DNA from: Halichondria panicea
Lineage: Eukaryota; Porifera; Demospongiae; Suberitida; Halichondriidae
Length of the DNA stretch: 64,000 bases
NCBI RefSeq assembly: GCF_963675165.1
Contig: NC_087382.1
Span: 1,798,001-1,862,000, forward strand
Direction: 5' to 3'
Shown here: positions 58,370 to 64,000 of the stretch, piece after piece
Layout: each line of letters opens with the position of its first letter
How positions within the stretch are numbered: position 1 is the first letter of the stretch
Made by a program: the position numbers and the translations under genes
The notes under the pieces: model-generated
What the model was told of the DNA's origin: nothing
Database searches by the model: none
What the model saw: only the letters and a program-made list of their open reading frames with translations

Positions 58370-59101
58370 TGTGTGTGTGTCTGTCACTCTGTGTGTGTAG
58401 ACTAGCTGCTACAGCTGCTCAAGGATGAATCAAGTGCAAGTAAGAGTTTCTATAGGCTTCTAGTCATGTTTTCTTGGATTTTAATTCGTGGATTTGCAAA
58501 ATAATGCTTCGTTCTCAAGTTATGGCTAGTTTTGCTTACTTGGAATGCCATTGCAGCCTTTTCGGAAGAGCACGTAGTCAAACACTTGTTTACCGAGTGT
58601 TGCTACTCTACTTAGTAGTTAGCTCTGCACTAGAATGCTAGCTGCAAGAGTGAAAAGAGAGCTGCAAGGCTCTGCTGATGGCAGCCATTAATTTTAGACT
58701 TGAACTTTGGCATCACCGTTTTTAACAACAATCATGGTCGATCATTACCTACTCTTTAAGTTTGCATGCAGCTAGCTAGCCTCGATTCCAGGCCGCTCTT
58801 CCTCATTGTTTAGGCCTTGTGAAGGAGGCTAGCAGCTAGCCTCGATACCAGGCCGAGTTTTGTTCGCCTAACCGTTATAAAATTCAGCTATTAGTAGCTT
58901 ATGTTATGTAGTTTGGCATCTCCACCGAGGCATCAGCACCTGCGGTGCTTTCATTTTATCCAGGTTTTATTTGTGCAGACAAGATTAATTTACCTAACCA
59001 TAACCCTAACCAGGGCCTAATGCGCATCAGTGCGCAACAAGGATTGCGCGTGTTGTGTCTGCGGTTACATGTTGCGCATATAATTATAGTATATTTATAA
59101 G
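58370..59101 (+). other. Second part of the promoter-like cassette and nested TAGCC elements
   Basis: Matches 30105-30690. The P-like element has separated the TGCGCATGCGCA (56770-56781) from the remaining cassette. Two short TAGCCTCGATTCCAGGCCG-type elements are inserted at about 58778-58880 relative to block 1. No gene. Confidence 0.55.
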
Positions 59102-59830
59102 TAACTCTTGTGGTGCCCATAAAACTGCAAGAAGTGGGAGAAGTTACTTCAGCTAGCTAGCTAGGACTAATGGCCCCTAAGAAAAGAAATCGTGGGTTTG
59201 TGAGTAAGAGAGAGAGCAATGAACCCATCCTTCTGGAGGAGCCCTAATATTATATAAATGGAGGAACTGGGAAGACATTAGTGTGCCTCTGTGGAAAATG
59301 CACTGGCAAGTAAATTATTCGAATTATTCGTCTAGCCCTGCATGCCATACAATTGTATAATAATAAAAGAGCTGCTTGTTTACATACCTGGCTACATTGT
59401 TCGTTTGTCAAACGTAACCATTACCATATAGCTGCAAACTATTAGCATTCAATTACATTGCGTTAATTAATTAATCACGATAATATTATTGAGCAAACAA
59501 ATTAACCAGATGACAGTGAGGCCCTCTAAGAGTTGCAAGCCTTTGGACGTTCATTTTGAACAGCAGAGCTCTCTCTGTCAAGCAATGGCCAGTACAACAT
59601 CCTATGGAGATCAATTCCTGCCCAAGCCGCTGCCACTCAAAGAACAGCGCCCAGCAGAACTCCTACTAGGTTTATAGGTAGCTATAGTGTATTGAACAGT
59701 CCATGTAGTTTTAGATTCATTCATGCGTGCATTTACCCCCTTTACTGTGCATAAAATTATGCTTTGGAAATTTCGGCAATGACAGACTGAACTGCATGTA
59801 TAAAGATAAAGCTGGATGTTTTCACTCGAT
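59102..59830 (+). pseudogene. SAXO-like pseudogene, internally deleted
   Basis: The ATG at 59170 and the first exon are kept, but an insertion gives TAA at 59245-59247 (codon 26). After the intron, about 1.2 kb of exon 2 is missing. Only the last part of the gene remains at about 59509-59677 (MTVRPSKSCKPLDVHF...ELLLG). The flanks match SAXO downstream sequence to about 59830. It has no counterpart in block 1, so it was inserted or copied here after, or independently of, the block duplication. Confidence 0.85.
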
Positions 59831-60430
59831 AAGTCATCATCACTACTGCAATGATTCACAGAAAGATTAGATCGAATTTCATGTCAATTAGCCAAGCCTC
59901 TAGTTTGCAGCTGGTAACAACATGATGGCATCATTATTCACCACATTCACAGGTCTTGGATCGGAAGCTATTAGATCGAATTTCATGCCTGACTCAATTA
60001 GCCAAGACTCTAGTTTGCAGCTGGTAACAACATGGCATGTATTATCACTAGCCTCGATCCCAGGCCGAGTTTTCGCTTTTATAAAAGCGAAAACTCGGCC
60101 TGGGATCGAGGCTAGTATTATCACCACATTCATGCACAGGTCTTGGATCATGTTTCATTGGAAGCTTCCAGTTTACAACCATCCCATGCATGAGTAGTAT
60201 ATAATAACCCTTTCCCGGGCTATCGCAAGGAACCTGGAAAAGTTCTGTCACTTTTAGTTTGCATTTGTAAACCTTTTTTCAAGTGCCCTAATTGAACAGT
60301 TCAGCAGAACTTCAAGGATAGGGTAATCGCATTCATGACACCATCCATGCAATCTACCACAGAATCAAATATCATGCAACATGCATTGACTAGTTGATAT
60401 ATCACGCTCCCTTCCCTAGCTTTTTGTTGT
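59831..60430. other. Intergenic with reverse-oriented dispersed repeat units
   Basis: Two near-identical units (about 59855-59955 and 59965-60150) contain TTAGATCGAATTTCATG, GCCAAG, CTCTAGTTTGCAGCTGGTAA and CACCACATTCA. No gene. Confidence 0.6.
60049..60114. mobile_element. 66-bp perfectly palindromic Mutator-like MITE
   Basis: The TAGCCTCGATCCCAGGCCG end continues to GAGTTTTCGCTTTTA, followed at once by its exact inverse with no loop. The target duplication is GTATTATCAC (60039-60048 and 60115-60124). It is made only of the two outermost inverted repeats of an element like D. Confidence 0.95.
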
Positions 60431-63400
60431 ACAATTTACAACAACTTGACCTGTAAAGGGGTAACCATGCACATGCATTATAGCATGACCATTATTAGCA
60501 AAAACAGAATTCCAAGTAAAAGCAGGCCACATGCACATGCATGCAGACTGCATGGATCCATGATAGTATACAATTGCATGCATTTGAATTTTATCCGCTT
60601 ACTATAATAGTGTGTCTAACAGTGAAATGGTTCACACTTATGATTGAGTTACTTTACTGCGCACTTGCATGAATACCATTTTGAACAACTCTGGTATACA
60701 GTTTGATTTGCGATTTTGATCTGCATTTTGCAGAAACAATTGATAATTAGATCACTATAAATACGTACGTCCGCCTTTAATAATAAAAATATAGTATTAG
60801 GAGAATCCCACAACAATTAAGTTCAGCTTATATATATACCCATGAAATATAAAAGGATTTACTCGTGCATGCAGTGATTCACAGAAAAGATAAGATCCAA
60901 TTTTATTGTCATTAGCCAAGCCTCCACTTTGCAGCTGTATGGTAACAACATTGCATGCATGATTGAATTACACTCCACAGGCTCATTGCATATAGTACAT
61001 GCTTGTAGATTCACTCCCCCCATATATACATTCACAGAAAGATGAAATCCAAGACATATACCCATGCATGCATTGCTCATAAAAAATCTGACTGTTCTAT
61101 TGACATGTTTTGTGCTATTGTCATATTGAACTGAGCTAGCTAGCAGTCTAAGCTACTTATTTCATCATACAAAAGAATAGGCTTTTTAGAAACTACGTAG
61201 CTGCATGTGCAGTCAGTTTTCAGATGTGAACGAGGCCTGAAACAATGCAATCCAATTCTTGCTCCGTGTTTCTATAGGCTGTGGCTCAGAACTAGAGGTA
61301 TAGAGGTGTACAAGTAGTGCATGCATGTTGGTGACTTGTGCAATGCAAAACGGTAGTCGGGCGCCGCCGGTTTAGCTGTGAGTAACTAATTCTGAGAAGT
61401 CAACTACATGCATGCATGTTAGATACATGTTTGTGGGTGTTCCTATAGAAGTAGCTTCCTATCAGCCAATTCAATGTTTGCACAAATGCAATTAGTGGTG
61501 TTCTCGTATTGCAAATGCAATTAGTGTGCCCATTACTCGAAAAAATCTGGATTCGACCCGGATAGGTGTCGGGCTAATAGCCCCATTTACACGACACCTG
61601 GCACTTAATCTGGGCCAGAGCACGCACATGCATGCATGTGTATTGGGGACTATGTAAGTAGAACATGCACACACATTTCAGTGTTGTATGTCAGACGAAC
61701 TTAAAGTACTATTTATGGATGATTCTAAAGAGCCTGAGGATACACCTATTGCTGTTACGGCTAACACTCACAATCCCCTGTTGAAGGGCAGGAGGCTGTG
61801 AGAGTTGTCAGGGAAAGGTCAATTTACAGTTTTGTCCGATACTGCTAATTGTTGATGAACAAAATAAAAGGTTGTAATTAATTATTGGACGTACACTGTA
61901 CATAAGAGCTATAATAAAAACTAGTGTGCAAATTAAGTGCAAATTTACCATTTCTCCTTGGTTTCGTCATTGTAGCCCTGTAGTAGGATACAGATAAATT
62001 TTACTGACTACTATACACATGCACAGGAGTATAATTCTTAAATTAGGAGCTTCTTAGACGGTGCACAGCTACAAGCATGCAAATCGTGCACCTCTACAAG
62101 CCACAACATTGAATGGTGAATTATAGTTAACTGTGAACTAGTGACAAGTTAAAGTTGCTTATAAGGACTGCTATAGTAACCTTCACCATGGATGATAAAA
62201 TTAAGGTGATGATCACCATTGCAGTTACAAATCAACAATAGTACATAGTCAGTATACTTATTACACTGCATGGACGTGGTGAAGTGGAAAATAGGTGACA
62301 GAAGATGGACTGTTTTTACGATGTGCAGACTGGTGGGAAGCTAAAGTGTTTGAGGGAGAAGCACCCTCTAACCCCCCCCTATCCCCCACACTGGATAGAA
62401 TCCTAGCTGTTAAGATACTGTAGAATTAAAGTAACACCACTGGATCACTCATGTATAGTGATTCCTCCACTTTGTAGCTCTATTAACAACATTGCATGCC
62501 ATCTCATCCATGCACAGGCCTTAATTGGATCATATTTCATGTGTAGTAAAAGCACAGACGGATTCACACTCCCCAGAAGGAATTACAGCATTTTTAACAC
62601 CTTTGCAACACACACACACAAATGGGTAAACCACAATGAAACCCACAATGTAAACATGGACTACATGCAGGCTATCCTTGAGTGGTTTCTTTACTAATTT
62701 GCAGCATCAAATCAAAATTGGCCAGTGTACTAATACAACAACTATAGGTATACATGGTTGCAGTAATAAGACCTACTCCACAGATGTGAGATGGAGAATG
62801 GTGTACCAGAGCTGAGGTGTGTACTTGGTCTATCTCATATCACACAGAAAAAAATAACTAGCAATTTGAGAAATGTGAACATGATTATTGACAGTAGTGA
62901 CAGCAGTTGCGTAAGGAAGAGAGTTATCACTTAGAGAGCATGGAAAAAGTTTAGAAGGGGAGCTGATACGCATGTGCACACATAATAAAGTGCACCTGCA
63001 AGGGGGTCTTAGGGTAGTCCCCTAAAAAATATATTAATTTTACATGCTCTAGGATTGATTGGTGTATTTGTGTACAATAAAAAGCTTGATTCTTTGATTC
63101 AATTGAGCTTGTGTAAAAAGCAAGCATGCAGTGTTAGGGGCCTGGTTCCTACTTTTAGCACACCACAGTCACTGCAGATGGTCTCCCATTTGAGTAACCA
63201 CATGCAATTTACTACAATAGTACATTGTGGTTTTATGCTAGGTTTTACACTACCACTTTAGAGTGCATGGCTGAGAACATATTCACCTCATCCTTGGATC
63301 ATATTTCATGGATTCACACTCCCATATACATTCCCAGAAGGAATCAATATACTTCCATCCACTTTTAATTTAGAGGTGCATGGTTGAGAAAACAATTCAT

Positions 63401-64000
63401 GCATGGATTCACCCCATTTACAGGCCTTTGATCATATTTCATGGGTAATAAAACTACAGAATTTATGGATTCACCACACATTCTCAGATTTATTGGACAC
63501 TTCCACTTTAGAGTGCATGGCTGAGAACAAAAATTCATACATGGGTATTCATCTCCTCCACAGGCCTTGGGATCATATTTCATGGGTAGTAAAAACACAG
63601 ACTTTATGGATTCCCAGATTTATTGGACACTTCTACTTTAGAGTGTATGGCTGAGAACGAATTCCCTCCATTCGCAGGCCTTGTGGATGTATGATTGCAT
63701 TGTATATGTACATGAACTGAATTAACGCCTGGATCTGCCACTACATACAGTGTCCATTAAAACAGTCTGTGAGGTTATTCCTATCTCATTATTATAAGGA
63801 CATGGTTAGCTTCACTAAAATAGAGCCCTGGTGAATTAGATCACAGCTTGTGTATAAATGTGCATTGTGAATCCTGTTGTAAACTAGTTTCTCAGTCCAC
63901 AGCTTCCTTCAGTTTGTCTTTTAGAGTACAGTAAACACACGTAGCCTCGAGACCAGGGCGTTCGTTGTCTGAAAGAACGCCTCAAGTTCCAATGTACAAC
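60431..64000. repeat. Repeat-rich intergenic block 2 (copy of 30.7-34.6 kb)
   Basis: Collinear with block 1, with small indels. It has about 115 extra bases at 62333-62450 and lacks element D. No gene is seen. The last 59 bases (63942-64000) are the left end of the counterpart of element E, cut by the window edge. Confidence 0.75.

Overview
This is a eukaryotic, intron-bearing, AT-rich window, most likely from a demosponge (Amphimedon-like). The clues are two decayed copies of a large polymorphic-membrane-protein-like beta-helix family. One copy carries the GFMDAYHAPFTPKHRYWVG membrane-tail motif, which I associate with sponge and cnidarian genomes. Other clues are very short introns, a CR1/L2-type non-LTR retrotransposon and dispersed repeats centred on TGCGCATGCGCA. 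The species call is inference.

The window is a recently and repeatedly duplicated locus. Its core is a family of six small secreted-protein genes, all on the + strand: P1 9230-10811, P2 16365-17947, P3 25425-29796, P4 36335-39472, P5 42756-44511, P6 53376-54952. I do not recognise the family. All share one promoter layout, with TATATAA 83-86 bases before the ATG, the same signal peptide, phase-1 introns and a leucine-rich C-terminal helix. Between these ends lies a Tyr/Gln/Asp/Gly/Pro repeat domain. In P1-P3, P5 and P6 it is a 45-base coding minisatellite in one exon. In P4 it is a tandem array of 66- and 114-base symmetrical exons separated by near-identical introns. P2 (326 aa) and P4 (417 aa) are intact. 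P1 has a late frameshift that leaves an open alternative frame. P3, P5 and P6 are disabled. Terminal-exon remnants of further members lie at 24906 and 52556.

The second host gene is a SAXO/FAM154-type axonemal microtubule protein. It is present twice, almost identical (20347-22124 and 46425-48202), with an internally deleted pseudogene at 59170-59677. Layout from left to right: inverted repeat (1-835); beta-helix pseudogene split by a LINE (836-6172); P1 unit; second beta-helix pseudogene (11160-14245); P2 unit; SAXO A; minisatellite; P3, broken by nested transposons; repeat-rich intergenic DNA (29.8-34.5 kb); P4; P5 unit; SAXO B; expanded minisatellite; P6; and a second copy of the repeat-rich block (56.6-64 kb). 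The 14-30 kb and 41-57 kb stretches are parallel copies, so the window holds natural filled/empty pairs for many insertions.

The mobile-element load is mainly short inverted-repeat elements. The dominant group has TA...TA ends, usually TAGCCTCGATCCCAGGCCG, and 9-10 bp target duplications, which suggests Mutator-like transposition. It ranges from a 49-bp hairpin to 2.35 kb composites. There are also PIF/Harbinger-type elements with TAA duplications, a Tc1/mariner-type MITE, a probable P-element-like relic and an element with CAGGGGCG ends. There are no bacterial features, no CRISPR and no RNA genes that I can support.
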